From: Devosia sp. RR2S18
Lineage (GTDB): Bacteria > Pseudomonadota > Alphaproteobacteria > Rhizobiales > Devosiaceae
Length of the DNA stretch: 64,000 nucleotides
Assembly: GCF_030177755.1 (NCBI RefSeq)
Contig: NZ_CP126539.1
Location: forward strand, 1,202,001 to 1,266,000
Direction of reading: 5' to 3'
Shown: positions 46,266 through 55,398 of the stretch, in pieces
Layout of the letters: each line of letters begins with the position of its first letter
Numbering within the stretch: position 1 is the first letter of the stretch
The notes under the pieces: model-generated
Seen by the model: the letters and a program-made list of their open reading frames with translations, nothing else
Told to the model about the DNA's origin: nothing
Databases searched by the model: none
Position numbers and translations under genes: made by a program

Positions 46266-46729
46266 AACCGGAGCTTGAAACCTTCATGGGTCTTGCTGAA
46301 GCCTAGTCGCTCGTAGAAGCGGTGGGCTTCGATCCGCACCTTGTTGGAGGTGAGTTGCACCATGCCGCAGCCCGCCTCGCGGCAACGCTCGATGGCCCAC
46401 TGCATCATTTGCGAGCCGTAGCCATGGGCGCGGCAGTCTGGCCGGATGTGCACATTCTCGATGATGCCGCGTTTCATGCCGAAATTGGGCAGCCCGGGAA
46501 TAAAGCTCAACTGCAGGGTGCCGATGACCTCACCGGCACGCTCCACCGCGATCAACCGGTGCGCGGGATCTGCTGCGATCTCGTCCAAGGCGGCGCGGTA
46601 GCGGACATCCGTGAGCGTTGCCGGATCAAGCGGCGGCGTATCTTTTCCGCGCGCGTCGCCCTCGTGGCTCAGCCGCACCAGAGTGGGAATATCGTCTGGA
46701 TGGGCGTCGCGAAAAGTCAGAGTGGTCAT
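46262..46729 (-). CDS. GNAT-family N-acetyltransferase
   Basis: 155 residues. FRDAHPDDIPTLVRLSHEG at the start, the acetyl-CoA loop in IENVHIRPDCRAHGYGSQMMQWAIERCREAGCGMVQLTSNKVRIEAHRFYERLGFSKTHEGFKL. Substrate unknown. ATG at 46729 has GGGAG upstream and matches the family start; the frame to 46753 is not needed. Convergent with the aldo/keto reductase. Confidence 0.9.
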   Translation of the reverse strand: MTTLTFRDAHPDDIPTLVRLSHEGDARGKDTPPLDPATLTDVRYRAALDEIAADPAHRLIAVERAGEVIGTLQLSFIPGLPNFGMKRGIIENVHIRPDCRAHGYGSQMMQWAIERCREAGCGMVQLTSNKVRIEAHRFYERLGFSKTHEGFKLRF

Positions 46730-46833
46730 CAGCGGCTCCCGCGTTAACGACAATCAGCGTTCCGATCTGATGGGAGGAACTCGGCTCCAGATCAAGTCGT
46801 TGTGAGCATCATCAAAGGACGGAGAACAATATC

Positions 46834-47037
46834 ATGGCTATCCGAGAGCGTGAGACGGTGATCGTTGATCGCGATGGTGGCAGCAGCGCTGGTGGCGTGA
46901 TCATCGGCATCGTCGTGGCCGTGGCAGTGATTGCCATCGCCTATTTGGTCTTTTTCAACAACGCTGGTGGCGGGGGCGGGACACTTGATGTCGACGTCCC
47001 AGCCGTCAGCGTGGACGTCGCGCCGGACGGGCAATAG
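46834..47037 (+). CDS. Small single-helix membrane protein
   Basis: 67 residues: charged N-terminus (AIRERETVIVDRDGGSS), one helix (AGGVIIGIVVAVAVIAIAYLVFF), a Gly5 run and an acidic C-terminus (LDVDVPAVSVDVAPDGQ). No family name is assigned. GGACGGAGAA lies upstream of the ATG. It is followed by a strong terminator, supporting a real transcript. Confidence 0.75.
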   Translation: MAIRERETVIVDRDGGSSAGGVIIGIVVAVAVIAIAYLVFFNNAGGGGGTLDVDVPAVSVDVAPDGQ

Positions 47038-47059
47038 ACCCTCCGAAGGCCAAGTCGGA

Positions 47060-47087
47060 ACGGGCGCTCCTTGGAGCGCCCGTTTTT
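47060..47087 (+). terminator. Strong Rho-independent terminator
   Basis: ACGGGCGCTC-CTTG-GAGCGCCCGT then TTTT; a 10-bp stem with a clean T-tract, for the gene at 46834. It ends just before the convergent ohr gene. Confidence 0.85.
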
Positions 47088-47090
47088 CGT

Positions 47091-47525
47091 TCAGCCCACG
47101 CTCAGGGCAACATCGATATTGCCGCGGGTAGCGTTGGAATAGGGACAGACCTGATGGGCCTTTTCGACGAGGTCTTGGACCTGAGCGCGGTCCATACCGG
47201 GCACGGTGACCTTTAACTCCACTGCGATATTGAAGCCTTTGCCGCCTTGATTGGCGTTCTCGCCGAAGGAGACGGAGGCGTCGATCTTGGCATCGTCGGG
47301 AATGGTGACCTTCTCGCCACGAGCGACGGCCTTGATCGCGCCTAGGAAGCAGGCCGAGTAACCGGCCGCGAAGAGCTGTTCGGGATTGGTGCCGGGTCCA
47401 CCATTGCCGCCCATTTCCTTGGGAGTGTCGAGCGTGACGGACAACCGGCCGTCATCGGTCGCGCTGGTGCCGGTGCGGCCGCCGGTCGTGCTGGCATGGG
47501 CGGTGTAGACGGGTGACTTGATCAT
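47091..47525 (-). CDS. ohr: Organic hydroperoxide resistance protein
   Basis: 144 residues of the Ohr peroxiredoxin-like thiol peroxidase: VYTAHASTTGGRTGTSATDDGRLSVTL, TNPEQLFAAGYSACFLGAIKAVA with the first catalytic Cys, and HQVCPYSNATRGNIDVAL with the second. Detoxifies lipid and organic peroxides. ATG at 47525 is the family start. It is divergent from the regulator ohrR with a palindrome between them. Confidence 0.96.
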   Translation of the reverse strand: MIKSPVYTAHASTTGGRTGTSATDDGRLSVTLDTPKEMGGNGGPGTNPEQLFAAGYSACFLGAIKAVARGEKVTIPDDAKIDASVSFGENANQGGKGFNIAVELKVTVPGMDRAQVQDLVEKAHQVCPYSNATRGNIDVALSVG

Positions 47526-47578
47526 GGTCTTGTCTCGCTGCTGAAGTTGGGAACGTCGGAATGCAATTTTCTCTAGCT

Positions 47579-47593
47579 CACAATTCAATTGTG
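47579..47593. promoter_or_regulatory. OhrR operator palindrome
   Basis: CACAATTCAATTGTG is a perfect 7-1-7 palindrome in the 109-bp ohr/ohrR divergent region. AT-rich CAATT-AATTG palindromes are the known OhrR binding pattern. It would repress both genes. Confidence 0.7.
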
Positions 47594-47634
47594 TGCAATA
47601 TATTTCTTGCCTGACCAGTTGGTGGAACGCAGCG

Positions 47635-48081
47635 ATGACCGACCCGCTGAAACTCGACTCCATGCTCTGCTTTGCCGTCTATGCGGCGGGGCATGCTTTT
47701 ACGCGCTTCTATAAGCCGAGGCTGGACGGTCTGGGACTGACCTACCCGCAGTATCTAGTCTTTCTGGTGCTGTGGGAGCAGGACGGTCTGACGGTCAAAG
47801 CGTTGGGCGAGAGATTGTTCCTCGACAGCGGTACGATTACGCCCCTTGTGAAGCGGCTCGAGGGCAGGGGCCTGTTGCGGCGCGAACGGGACAAGGCAGA
47901 CGAACGGCTGGTCCGGGTCTTTCTTACCGAAGAGGGTCGAGCATTGCGCGGGCAGGCGGAGGCGATACCGCTCGCGGTGGGATCAGCACTTGGGCGCGAG
48001 CGGGAAGCTATCGATAGCCTGCGGGAGAGCCTAACGCTCCTCCGCGAGCAGCTGGACGCGGCCGAGCCAAAAAAGAAATAG
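47635..48081 (+). CDS. ohrR: MarR-family organic peroxide sensor OhrR
   Basis: 148 residues. The peroxide-sensing Cys is in the N-terminal LDSMLCFAVYAAGHAFTRFYKPRL; then the winged helix GLTYPQYLVFLVLWEQDGLTVKALGERLFLDSGTITPLVKRLEGRGLLRRERDKADERLVRVFLTEEG. This is the OhrR pattern. The ATG at 47635 leaves the operator palindrome upstream. It derepresses ohr when oxidised. Confidence 0.93.
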   Translation: MTDPLKLDSMLCFAVYAAGHAFTRFYKPRLDGLGLTYPQYLVFLVLWEQDGLTVKALGERLFLDSGTITPLVKRLEGRGLLRRERDKADERLVRVFLTEEGRALRGQAEAIPLAVGSALGREREAIDSLRESLTLLREQLDAAEPKKK

Positions 48082-48096
48082 AACGCTTTGGGCTTG

Positions 48097-48813
48097 CTAT
48101 TGCAGGCCAATCGGATCGACGATGCCGGCGTCGCAACCCCCGTCGGTGGGCCGGGCATCCATGATGCGGTCAGCAAAGCTCTCCGGCCTGTTGATATCGC
48201 CGGTGAGCCCGATGGTGAGTTCGTTGATGAGGCGGCGGCTGCCGTCATCGACACAAGCGAGGCGCACGCGCTCTCCGGCGCCATCACCGAACGCGGCGTC
48301 GAAGGCAGCCCGGACGTCCTCCTGCGTCAGGCTTTTGCCCGTTGCACTCGCGAAGAGACTAGCCACTTCTGAGGCGTTGATGGCTTCGAGCATGGCCAGA
48401 GAGTCGGCATAGTATTCTTCGGCATCTCCGTCATAACAGGTGCCATGCTTGATCCATTCGTGCCGGTCCAATCCCGATTGGGTCCCCGGCATTACCTGCT
48501 CGAGCTCCTCTCGCAATGAAGGGGAGAGATCAGGTTCGGGAAGCAGATCCCAATCTCCGGCTTCGTCTCGCCGCACGGTTTGGGCATCGACACCGCAATA
48601 GTCGCGCGAGCGGGGCTGCGGCCAGAGGCCATGAAGCGAGAAGTTTGCCGCGTCAAAGCGGTCTTCGGTCTGGCTTTCGCACTCCGGGCGGTCGGGGCGC
48701 GTCTCGCAGAAGGCCGGTTGCCAGCTGATCGCCAGGACATATTGCGTCCGCTCCTGCGCCTGGCCCGCCATGGTGGAGGCAATGAAACAATGCGTGGTGA
48801 GGAGCGTCCGCAT
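48097..48813 (-). CDS. Secreted ribonuclease T2-family protein
   Basis: 238 residues: a short signal-like N-terminus, YVLAISWQPAFCET, and the two catalytic segments FSLHGLWPQ (CAS I, His) and HEWIKHGTC (CAS II, His/Glu/Lys). T2 enzymes cut RNA without base preference and release 2',3'-cyclic nucleotides, in the periplasm or outside. It starts 53 bp after the cpdB-like gene, which removes exactly such cyclic phosphates, on the same strand: a two-gene RNA-utilisation operon is likely. Confidence 0.92.
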   Translation of the reverse strand: MRTLLTTHCFIASTMAGQAQERTQYVLAISWQPAFCETRPDRPECESQTEDRFDAANFSLHGLWPQPRSRDYCGVDAQTVRRDEAGDWDLLPEPDLSPSLREELEQVMPGTQSGLDRHEWIKHGTCYDGDAEEYYADSLAMLEAINASEVASLFASATGKSLTQEDVRAAFDAAFGDGAGERVRLACVDDGSRRLINELTIGLTGDINRPESFADRIMDARPTDGGCDAGIVDPIGLQ

Positions 48814-48866
48814 GATGATCCCAATGGTGAGTGGCGGGCGGCACCAGCGCCGCCCGCCCCATGATT

Positions 48867-50843
48867 TTAGAGGGAGATGCGATAGATGCCAAAGCCCTCT
48901 TCGTTGGTTTCGCCAGTCGCTTCGATGTCAACTGCGGTGACGTCGTCGAGGTGCTCTTCGGCTTTGGGCCCAGTGGCGAACAGCACGGTGGTGTCGCCGA
49001 TGGGAGCGAGGGACCAGTTGCTGTCGGCCTTGGGGTTGATGGTGCCGTTTTCCACGATATAGCGGACGATCAGGTCGCGATTGGTATCTGGACCCTTGAA
49101 GATGATCTTGTCCGACCCGATCCCCGGGAACGAGCCGCCACCACCGGCGCGGTAGTTATTAGAGGCGACGACAAAGCGTGCCTCCGGATCGATCGGCTCG
49201 CCATTGTACTGCAGGTCGACGATGCGGTTAGCGTCGGGATTGATCTCTTCCTTGCCGTCCGAGGAGTACTTGGAAGGCTGGGTGAGATCGATCTTGTAGG
49301 TCACGCCATCGATCACGTCGAAATTGTAAGACGGGAAGTCGGGATTGATGAGGTCGGCGTCGGTGGCACCGGCCTCGACCTGGTTGAAGATACCGGCGGA
49401 ACGCTCGAGCCAGTTCTTGATGTCAGCGCCGCTGACTTCGAGCGCCTGGATGGTGTTGGGATAGAGGTAGAGGTCCGCCACGTTCTTGATGGCGACCGGC
49501 CCAACCGGCACGTCGGTGTAGTAGTCCGGGCCACCGCGACCGCCAGACTTGAACGGAGCGGCAGCCGAGAGCACGGGAAGGCCCTCCCACTCGGTGCCCT
49601 TCATCATCTGCTCGATATACCAGGTCTGGGCCTGGGAGACGATCTGGACGGACGGATCATCGGCCACGAGCGCGAAGTAGGAGTGGAGCGGTGCCGCGGT
49701 TTCACCAACGGCACGCCGGATGTAGTCCAGCGTTTCCTGGTGTTCGTCCTCGGCCGCTGCAGCGACCTCTTCTTCATTCTCGACCAGTGCCACGACCGTG
49801 CCGTCGACACGCTCGGAGATCGGGCGGGCTTCGGAGGTATGGGAGACGACGGTCCAGTTGCCCTCGGCATCCTCTTCGATCAGCAGGTCGATCAGGCCCA
49901 TATGCGAGCCCCAGAAGCCGGGCATGACTGCGGGGGTGCCGTTGAGGGTACCCGCTTCGATGTCGGCGCCTTCGACGTCAGCATAGTCCGGGCCGGGGAA
50001 GACGAGGTGGTGGTGGCCGGTCAGGACGGCATCAATGCCCTCGACGGCAGCCAACTGCAGCGACGCGTTCTCAGCACCTTCGCCCTGGTCGGCGGCGATG
50101 CCGGAGTGCGACAGGGCGATGATGATATCGGCGCCTTCTTCGCGCATCTTGGGCACGTAGGCGCGGGCGGTCTCGACGATGTCGCGCGTTTCAACCTTGC
50201 CGGTGAGGTGCGTTGCGTCCCACGTCATGATCTGGGGCGGGAGGAAACCGATAACGCCGACCTTGATGGTCTTGGTTTCGCCAGCACCAGTGGTCAGTTC
50301 CTTGTCGATGATGAGGTAGGGCTGGATGTAGGTATCGTCGCTCAGCGGATCGGCTGCCAACTCGCCCCGCACGAGGTTAGCCGAGACGAAGGGGAATTCC
50401 GCGCCGTCGAGTGCCTTGTCGAGATATTCGAGGCCGTAGTTGAACTCGTGATTGCCCAGCGTGGCGGCGTCGTAGCCCAGAGTGTTCATCGCTGCGATGA
50501 TGGGGTGGACGTTGCCATCGAGACCCTTCTCATAGGCGATATAGTCGCCCATCGGGTTGCCCTGAATGATGTCGCCGTTGTCGAACAGCATCGAATTGCC
50601 GGCTTCGGCGCGGATCGATTCGATGATGGAGGCGGTGCGCGCCAGGCCCATCGTGTCGTTCGGGGCATCGGCATAATAGTCATAGGGGAAAACGGCGACG
50701 TGCAGGTCGGTCGTTTCCATGATGCGCAGATGCGCCTGGTTGGATTGGGCAAGTGCGGCGAAGGGGTGCATCGCGGCGATAGCGCCAATGCTTGCGGAAC
50801 CCGCAAGGAAGGTGCGCCGCGAAATCTTGGGCATGAAATTCAT
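48867..50843 (-). CDS. cpdB: Periplasmic 2',3'-cyclic-nucleotide 2'-phosphodiesterase/3'-nucleotidase
   Basis: 658 residues. A Tat signal peptide ([27 protein letters not shown]) shows export in folded state. The metallophosphatase domain has [32 protein letters not shown], and a TGHHH histidine cluster. The C-terminal 5'-nucleotidase substrate domain includes [24 protein letters not shown] and [18 protein letters not shown]. It fits the CpdB/YfkN group. ATG 50843 has AGGGAGATC upstream; the frame beyond it is not coding. A PHO-box-like direct repeat lies about 175 bp upstream, and RNase T2 follows in the operon. Confidence 0.93.
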   Translation of the reverse strand: MNFMPKISRRTFLAGSASIGAIAAMHPFAALAQSNQAHLRIMETTDLHVAVFPYDYYADAPNDTMGLARTASIIESIRAEAGNSMLFDNGDIIQGNPMGDYIAYEKGLDGNVHPIIAAMNTLGYDAATLGNHEFNYGLEYLDKALDGAEFPFVSANLVRGELAADPLSDDTYIQPYLIIDKELTTGAGETKTIKVGVIGFLPPQIMTWDATHLTGKVETRDIVETARAYVPKMREEGADIIIALSHSGIAADQGEGAENASLQLAAVEGIDAVLTGHHHLVFPGPDYADVEGADIEAGTLNGTPAVMPGFWGSHMGLIDLLIEEDAEGNWTVVSHTSEARPISERVDGTVVALVENEEEVAAAAEDEHQETLDYIRRAVGETAAPLHSYFALVADDPSVQIVSQAQTWYIEQMMKGTEWEGLPVLSAAAPFKSGGRGGPDYYTDVPVGPVAIKNVADLYLYPNTIQALEVSGADIKNWLERSAGIFNQVEAGATDADLINPDFPSYNFDVIDGVTYKIDLTQPSKYSSDGKEEINPDANRIVDLQYNGEPIDPEARFVVASNNYRAGGGGSFPGIGSDKIIFKGPDTNRDLIVRYIVENGTINPKADSNWSLAPIGDTTVLFATGPKAEEHLDDVTAVDIEATGETNEEGFGIYRISL

Positions 50844-51016
50844 GATGATCTCCCTGAAGCTGTGATTGGCGCCGGGGGCGCTTGGCTCGCTCCCGGGCAG
50901 AACGGGCGCAAGGCCCGCAGATACTCCCGAGGGAGCAAAGATGCTCATGCCGTTCCCAAATGACGCTCTGATGACGGCGGAGAGTAGAAGCTAGGCAGAT
51001 TTTTACCAGGCGGTCA

Positions 51017-51038
51017 ATTTGTGACAGTTCAGTGACAC
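51017..51038 (-). promoter_or_regulatory. PHO box candidate upstream of cpdB
   Basis: Minus strand GTGTCAC-TGAA-CTGTCAC-AAAT: two 7-bp half-sites with an 11-bp period, the arrangement bound by PhoB (CTGTCAT repeats). It is oriented toward cpdB; the divergent metallopeptidase gene starts 84 bp away on the other side. Confidence 0.6.
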
Positions 51039-51121
51039 TGCTGTGCCGCGTGGTTGGACCTGGAACTGATCTCGGCGCCTGTGCCTTGTTGCTGACGGTC
51101 GCGTGACCAGGAGGTATGTGC

Positions 51122-52057
51122 ATGAAGTGGCGTGGGCGTCGGCAGAGTTCCAACATCGAAGATCGGCGGGGACGCGGTGGTGGTCGCATGGGCGGGTTCG
51201 GAATGAGCCCGTTCGGTCGCCGCGGTGGTGGCGGAATGCGCATCCCCATGGGCGGTCGCCGCACCGGCGGCGGCATCGGTGGTATTCTGGGGATCATCGT
51301 CATCCTCGGGATTGTTTGGATGCTGACAGGTCAGAACCCGCTCGACATGTTGTCCGGCGGCGCGGCCGGGCCGAGCCCATCCATCTCCTCTTCCGAGCGG
51401 GTTCCAACTACGGGCGAGCAGGGTGAGCTGCGCGACTTCGTGGGCGTAGTGGTCCAGGAAACCGAGGATCTCTGGACCGATGTCTTTGCCGCCTCCGGCG
51501 AGGATTACCCCGAACCCACCGTAGTCCTGTTCACCGGCGCCACCAACACTGGATGCGGCATGGCCGATGCGCGGACCGGACCTTTTTACTGTCCGGCAGA
51601 CGAGCAGGTGTATATCGACCTGAGCTTTTACGATCAGTTGCGCGATCGTTTCGGCGCACCCGGCGATTTCGCGCAAGCCTATGTGCTGGCCCATGAGGTG
51701 GGCCATCATATTCAGCAGATCACGGGCGTGCTGCCCGAGTTTAATGCGCGGCGGCAGAGCCTCAGCCAGGAAGATGCCAACGCCTACTCCGTGCGGATTG
51801 AGCTACAGGCGGACTGCTATGCGGGCGTGTGGGCGAACTATGCCGGTCAGCAGAACCTCGTGGAGGCTGGCGATTTCGAGGAGGCGCTGAACGCAGCAGA
51901 GCAGATCGGTGACGACGCCCTCCAGATGCGCAGCCAGGGTTTCGTGGTGCCAAAGACCTTCAATCATGGCACCTCGGAGCAGCGCCAGCGCTGGTTTGCA
52001 CGAGGGTACGAATCGGGCGATCCGGCCCAATGTGATACCTTTTCGGGGAGTATCTAA
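51122..52057 (+). CDS. Neutral zinc metallopeptidase, YpfJ family
   Basis: 311 residues. An Arg/Gly-rich cytoplasmic N-terminus (about 1-50), one membrane helix (GGILGIIVILGIVWML), then the extracytoplasmic peptidase domain: GCGMADARTGPFYCPADEQVYIDLSFYDQL, zinc motif AYVLAHEVGHHIQ and RIELQADCYAGVWA with the third ligand. ATG 51122 is preferred over 51116 because AGGAGG is 8 nt upstream of it. Its stop overlaps the ATG of the cupin gene by one base (TAATG). Confidence 0.93.
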   Translation: MKWRGRRQSSNIEDRRGRGGGRMGGFGMSPFGRRGGGGMRIPMGGRRTGGGIGGILGIIVILGIVWMLTGQNPLDMLSGGAAGPSPSISSSERVPTTGEQGELRDFVGVVVQETEDLWTDVFAASGEDYPEPTVVLFTGATNTGCGMADARTGPFYCPADEQVYIDLSFYDQLRDRFGAPGDFAQAYVLAHEVGHHIQQITGVLPEFNARRQSLSQEDANAYSVRIELQADCYAGVWANYAGQQNLVEAGDFEEALNAAEQIGDDALQMRSQGFVVPKTFNHGTSEQRQRWFARGYESGDPAQCDTFSGSI

Positions 52058-52560
52058 TGGCGGCCAAGCAGATCGAAACATTGGTGCTCAGCGATGATGG
52101 GGTCTTTCCCAACAGCCCATTGCCAGTCCTTGTCTATCGCGGAGCGACTGGTGGAGACGGGCCCAAGTCCTTCGAGGAGCTGTTCCGGAAGAACAGCTGG
52201 CCGCCGCAATGGCGGGGGTCGGTCTTCAACTATCATCACTATCATTCCAACAGCCATGAATGCCTGGGCGTAGCGGCAGGTCACGCCGTGCTGCGGCTGG
52301 GTGGCCCGAGCGGCGCGGATGTACGGTTGGAAGCTGGCGATGCAGTCGTCATTCCGGCGGGTGTCGCGCATCAGCGTGCCCTCGCCAGTTCCGACTTCAT
52401 GGTGGTCGGCGCCTATCCACCAGGGGAAGAGGAGTGGAATACGCTGCGGGGCAATCCGGGGGAGCGTCCCAAGGCCGATGAGACCATCAGCAAGGTGCCT
52501 GTCCCCGAAACCGATCCGGTCGAAGGCTCCGAGGGAGCGCTGCTCCAGAAGTGGCGCTAA
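52057..52560 (+). CDS. Cupin-domain protein (YjlB-like)
   Basis: 167 residues. A single cupin barrel with metal-type histidines in FNYHHYHSNSHECLGVAAGHAVLRLGGPSGADVRLEAGDAVVIPAGVAHQRA. The start overlaps the stop of the metallopeptidase gene, so translation is coupled. Function unknown. Its TAA abuts the azlD stop on the other strand. Confidence 0.88.
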   Translation: MAAKQIETLVLSDDGVFPNSPLPVLVYRGATGGDGPKSFEELFRKNSWPPQWRGSVFNYHHYHSNSHECLGVAAGHAVLRLGGPSGADVRLEAGDAVVIPAGVAHQRALASSDFMVVGAYPPGEEEWNTLRGNPGERPKADETISKVPVPETDPVEGSEGALLQKWR

Positions 52561-52866
52561 CTAGAGCCCCAGGAGGTGGCGTGAGCCCATCGCGGCGGCC
52601 CAGCCGGCGGCCAACATGACGAGGCCGGGATAGCGCAGGCTGACGATCAGTGCCGTCAGCATCGCCAGCTTGATATCAAGCCCGCCATTGAAGAAGGCTG
52701 GCGCAAACAGCGTCGTCAGCACGGCAGCCGGAACGGCATTCAGCGCCGCCTCGAGCCGCGGCGGGATGGTGCGCATGCGGGTGATGAGCACATAGCCGCC
52801 CACCCGCGTCAGGTAAGTGGCCGCTGCCGCAGCAAGGATTAGCCAGACAGTGCCCATATCGTTCAT
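52561..52866 (-). CDS. azlD: Branched-chain amino acid exporter small subunit AzlD
   Basis: 101 residues with three to four hydrophobic helices: VWLILAAAAATYLTRVGGYVLITRMRTIPPRLEAALNAVPAAVLTTLFAPAFF and LAMLTALIVSLRYPGLVMLAAGWAAA. It is the typical AzlD partner of AzlC. The ATG overlaps the azlC stop by four bases, giving coupled translation. Confidence 0.93.
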   Translation of the reverse strand: MNDMGTVWLILAAAAATYLTRVGGYVLITRMRTIPPRLEAALNAVPAAVLTTLFAPAFFNGGLDIKLAMLTALIVSLRYPGLVMLAAGWAAAMGSRHLLGL

Positions 52867-53582
52867 TGGACCGGCGACCCTTCGGCGCGGATTTCGGCAG
52901 GCGGCGTGGGCAAGGGCAGCAGGGCGGCGAGCAGTACGCCGGCAGCGGCGCCAATGCTGACATGCCAGGGCGAGCCGACGAAGTGATAAGCGGCGACGGA
53001 TGCCGCGATGGAGACGATAACCACCGGAAAGAAGTTGCGCCGCTTCCGGAAGCCGACCACTAGGCCCAGAAAATAGATGGGCAGGAGCACGTCAATCGCC
53101 CACACCCGCGGATCGCCGATCATGCTGCCGAACCAGGCACCGACGACGCTGAAAATCACCCAGGGGACGTAGATGATCGCCGCAAAAGACAGGTACCAGG
53201 TGAAGGTCACCGGCCGCCCGGCCTCGCCCCGCTTGATGACCTCGGCAAATTGCGGATCGATCAGCAGGTAGAAGGCGATGGCCTTTTGCACCGGCGAGAA
53301 CTGAGTGATGAAGCGGGTGATGGCCGCACCATAGAGGATGTGCCGGAAGTTAACGGCAAAAATCGAGAGCACGACCAGCCAAGGGGCGACGTGCTGTCCG
53401 AAAAGCTCGATGCCCACGAGCTGACTGGCGCCGGCATAGACAAAAGCGCTCATCATTGCGGCATCGAGGACCGACAGGCCGTTGTCAACTGCGACCGTCC
53501 CAAACAACACGGCAAAAGGCGCAGAAGAAAGGGCGATGATTAAACCGCCCTTAAAGCCTTCTAGTACTTCGCTCCGGCGCAT
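52863..53582 (-). CDS. azlC: Branched-chain amino acid exporter large subunit AzlC
   Basis: 239 residues, about five to seven helices. AzlC signature: GFKGGLIIALSSAPFAVLFGTVAVDNGLSVLDAAMMSAFVYAGASQLVGIELFGQ and NFRHILYGAAITRF. With AzlD it exports branched-chain amino acids or analogues. It begins five bases after the carA stop on the same strand, so it could be read through from carA. Confidence 0.94.
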   Translation of the reverse strand: MRRSEVLEGFKGGLIIALSSAPFAVLFGTVAVDNGLSVLDAAMMSAFVYAGASQLVGIELFGQHVAPWLVVLSIFAVNFRHILYGAAITRFITQFSPVQKAIAFYLLIDPQFAEVIKRGEAGRPVTFTWYLSFAAIIYVPWVIFSVVGAWFGSMIGDPRVWAIDVLLPIYFLGLVVGFRKRRNFFPVVIVSIAASVAAYHFVGSPWHVSIGAAAGVLLAALLPLPTPPAEIRAEGSPVQ

Positions 53583-53587
53583 CGCCG

Positions 53588-54793
53588 CTAGGCGGCCGGC
53601 GCCTTGTGCTCGGGCTGCTGGGGCAGGCCCTTTTGTTCGCGCACATGGTTGAGGAAGCGGGTGAAGAGATAGTGGCTATCGCGCGGGCCGGGGCTCGCCT
53701 CGGGATGGTACTGCACCGAGAAGATCGGCTTGCCCTCAACGCTCAGTCCGGCATTGGAATTATCGAACAGCGAAACATGCGTCTGGGTGATGCCCGGCGG
53801 CAGGCTGTCGGTGTCCACGGCGAAGCCATGGTTCATCGAGGTGATCTCTACCTTGCCGGTGGTGAGGTCCTTCACCGGATGGTTGGCGCCGTGGTGGCCC
53901 TGATGCATCTTGGAGGTCTTGCCGCCAAGAGCGAGGCCAAGCAATTGGTGGCCCAGGCAGATGCCGAACACCGGCTTGCCGGTCTCCATCAGCTTCTGGA
54001 TAGTCGGCACGGCATATTTGCCGGTCGCCGCCGGGTCGCCAGGACCGTTGGAGAGGAAGATGCCATCGGGATTGTGAGCGAGGACATCTTCGGCCGTGGC
54101 GGTTGCCGGCACCACCGTCACCTTGGCGCCCTGATCGGAAAGGCAGCGCAGGATGTTGCGCTTGGCACCGTAGTCGATGGCGACGATGTGGAAGTCGGGA
54201 TTGGCGAGCTGACCATAGCCTTCGTCCCATTTCCAGCCGGTCTGGTCCCAATGGTAGGTCTGGGCGGTCGTCACTTCCTGAGCGAGATCGAGACCCACGA
54301 GCCCTGGGAACGCGTTCAGTTCGGCTGTAATCGAGCCTTCGTCGAACATGCCGGTGGGCTCATGGGCAATGACGCCATTGGGCATGCCGTGCTCGCGGAT
54401 GCGGGCGGTCAGCGCACGGGTGTCGACGCCAGCGATGCCGATGATGTTGCGCTTTTTCAGCCAAGCATCGAGCTTCTCGGCTGCCCGGTAATTGGATGGG
54501 TTGGTGATGTCGGCCTTGAGCACCACGCCGCGCACGCCGGAAAGAGCGGCCATGTTGACCGTCTCGATGTCCTCATCGTTAGTGCCGACATTGCCGATAT
54601 GGGGGAAAGTGAAGGTAATGATCTGGCCGGCATAGGAGGGATCGGTCAGCACCTCCTGGTAGCCCGTCATGGCGGTGTTGAAGCAGACTTCGCCCGCCGC
54701 ATGTCCGACAGCGCCGATACCGCGGCCCTCGAGGCGCGTACCGTCAGCTAGGATCAGAAGGGCGGTCGCGGGGGATTGCTGCCAGCCGGTCAC
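53588..54793 (-). CDS. carA: Carbamoyl-phosphate synthase small subunit (glutaminase)
   Basis: 401 residues. The N-terminal domain starts LLILADGTRLEGRGIGAVGHAAGEVCFNTAMTGYQEVLTDPSYAGQIITFTFPHIGNVG. The class I glutamine amidotransferase has the nucleophile in FGICLGHQLLGLALGG and the His/Glu pair in VQYHPEASPGPRDS. It supplies ammonia to CarB. Start is GTG at 54793 with GGAGG 6 nt upstream; no suitable ATG exists. Divergent from the YqeY gene, an order usual in this group. Confidence 0.97.
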   Translation of the reverse strand: MTGWQQSPATALLILADGTRLEGRGIGAVGHAAGEVCFNTAMTGYQEVLTDPSYAGQIITFTFPHIGNVGTNDEDIETVNMAALSGVRGVVLKADITNPSNYRAAEKLDAWLKKRNIIGIAGVDTRALTARIREHGMPNGVIAHEPTGMFDEGSITAELNAFPGLVGLDLAQEVTTAQTYHWDQTGWKWDEGYGQLANPDFHIVAIDYGAKRNILRCLSDQGAKVTVVPATATAEDVLAHNPDGIFLSNGPGDPAATGKYAVPTIQKLMETGKPVFGICLGHQLLGLALGGKTSKMHQGHHGANHPVKDLTTGKVEITSMNHGFAVDTDSLPPGITQTHVSLFDNSNAGLSVEGKPIFSVQYHPEASPGPRDSHYLFTRFLNHVREQKGLPQQPEHKAPAA

Positions 54794-54927
54794 GGTGGGC
54801 CTCCAAGGGTTCGGTCGATGTGGTTGAGGGCTTTCCTTAGAAGCCCCGGCGCGGGCGCGCAAGTAGCGTTCACACCGCTTTGTGCCTATATGGGCTGCGA
54901 ATAATGCAGAACAACAGGGGCAGTTCC

Positions 54928-55377
54928 ATGCGCGAACAGATCAGCGAAGGACTAAAGCAGGCACTCAAGGCGCGCGATCAGCGCCGCACCGCGACGCTGC
55001 GCTCGATCAACTCGGCCATCAAAGATCGCGACATCGCCATTCGGCAGGAGAATCGCGGTCCGGCAACTAACGACGAGATCCTCGCCATCGTGCAGAAGAT
55101 GGTCAAGCAGCGCGAGGAGAGCTTCGCGATCTACGCCCAGGCGGGCCGGGCGGACTTGGCGACGGTCGAAAAGGAAGAGATCGATATCCTCAATGAGTTC
55201 CTGCCCAAGGCGCTGAGCGAAGAGGAAGTCAACGCCGCTATCCAGGCAGCGATCACCTCCAGTGGCGCCGAAGGGCCCAAGGATATGGGCAAGGTGATTG
55301 CTCAACTCAAAGCCGATTATCCCGGGCGCATCGACTTCGGCAAAGCCAGCGGCAAGGTCCGCGCGGCACTAAGCTGA
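54928..55377 (+). CDS. GatB/YqeY domain protein
   Basis: 149 residues: MREQISEGLKQALKARDQRRTATLRSINSAIKDRDIAIR, ILAIVQKMVKQREESFAIYAQAGRADLATVEKEEIDILNEFLPKALSEEE, and a C-terminal KDMGKVIAQLKADYPGRIDFGKASGKVRAAL. It matches the stand-alone YqeY form of the tRNA-binding tail of GatB; a role in tRNA-dependent amidation is suggested by the family but unproven. ATG 54928 has AGGGG upstream. Confidence 0.93.
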   Translation: MREQISEGLKQALKARDQRRTATLRSINSAIKDRDIAIRQENRGPATNDEILAIVQKMVKQREESFAIYAQAGRADLATVEKEEIDILNEFLPKALSEEEVNAAIQAAITSSGAEGPKDMGKVIAQLKADYPGRIDFGKASGKVRAALS

Positions 55378-55398
55378 CAGGCAGGCTAGGCGCTTTCC

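Noticed and set aside
48831..50963. Plus-strand open frame of 710 residues opposite cpdB
   Set aside because: Shadow of the cpdB gene; low-complexity Asp/Val/Gly composition and no start signal.
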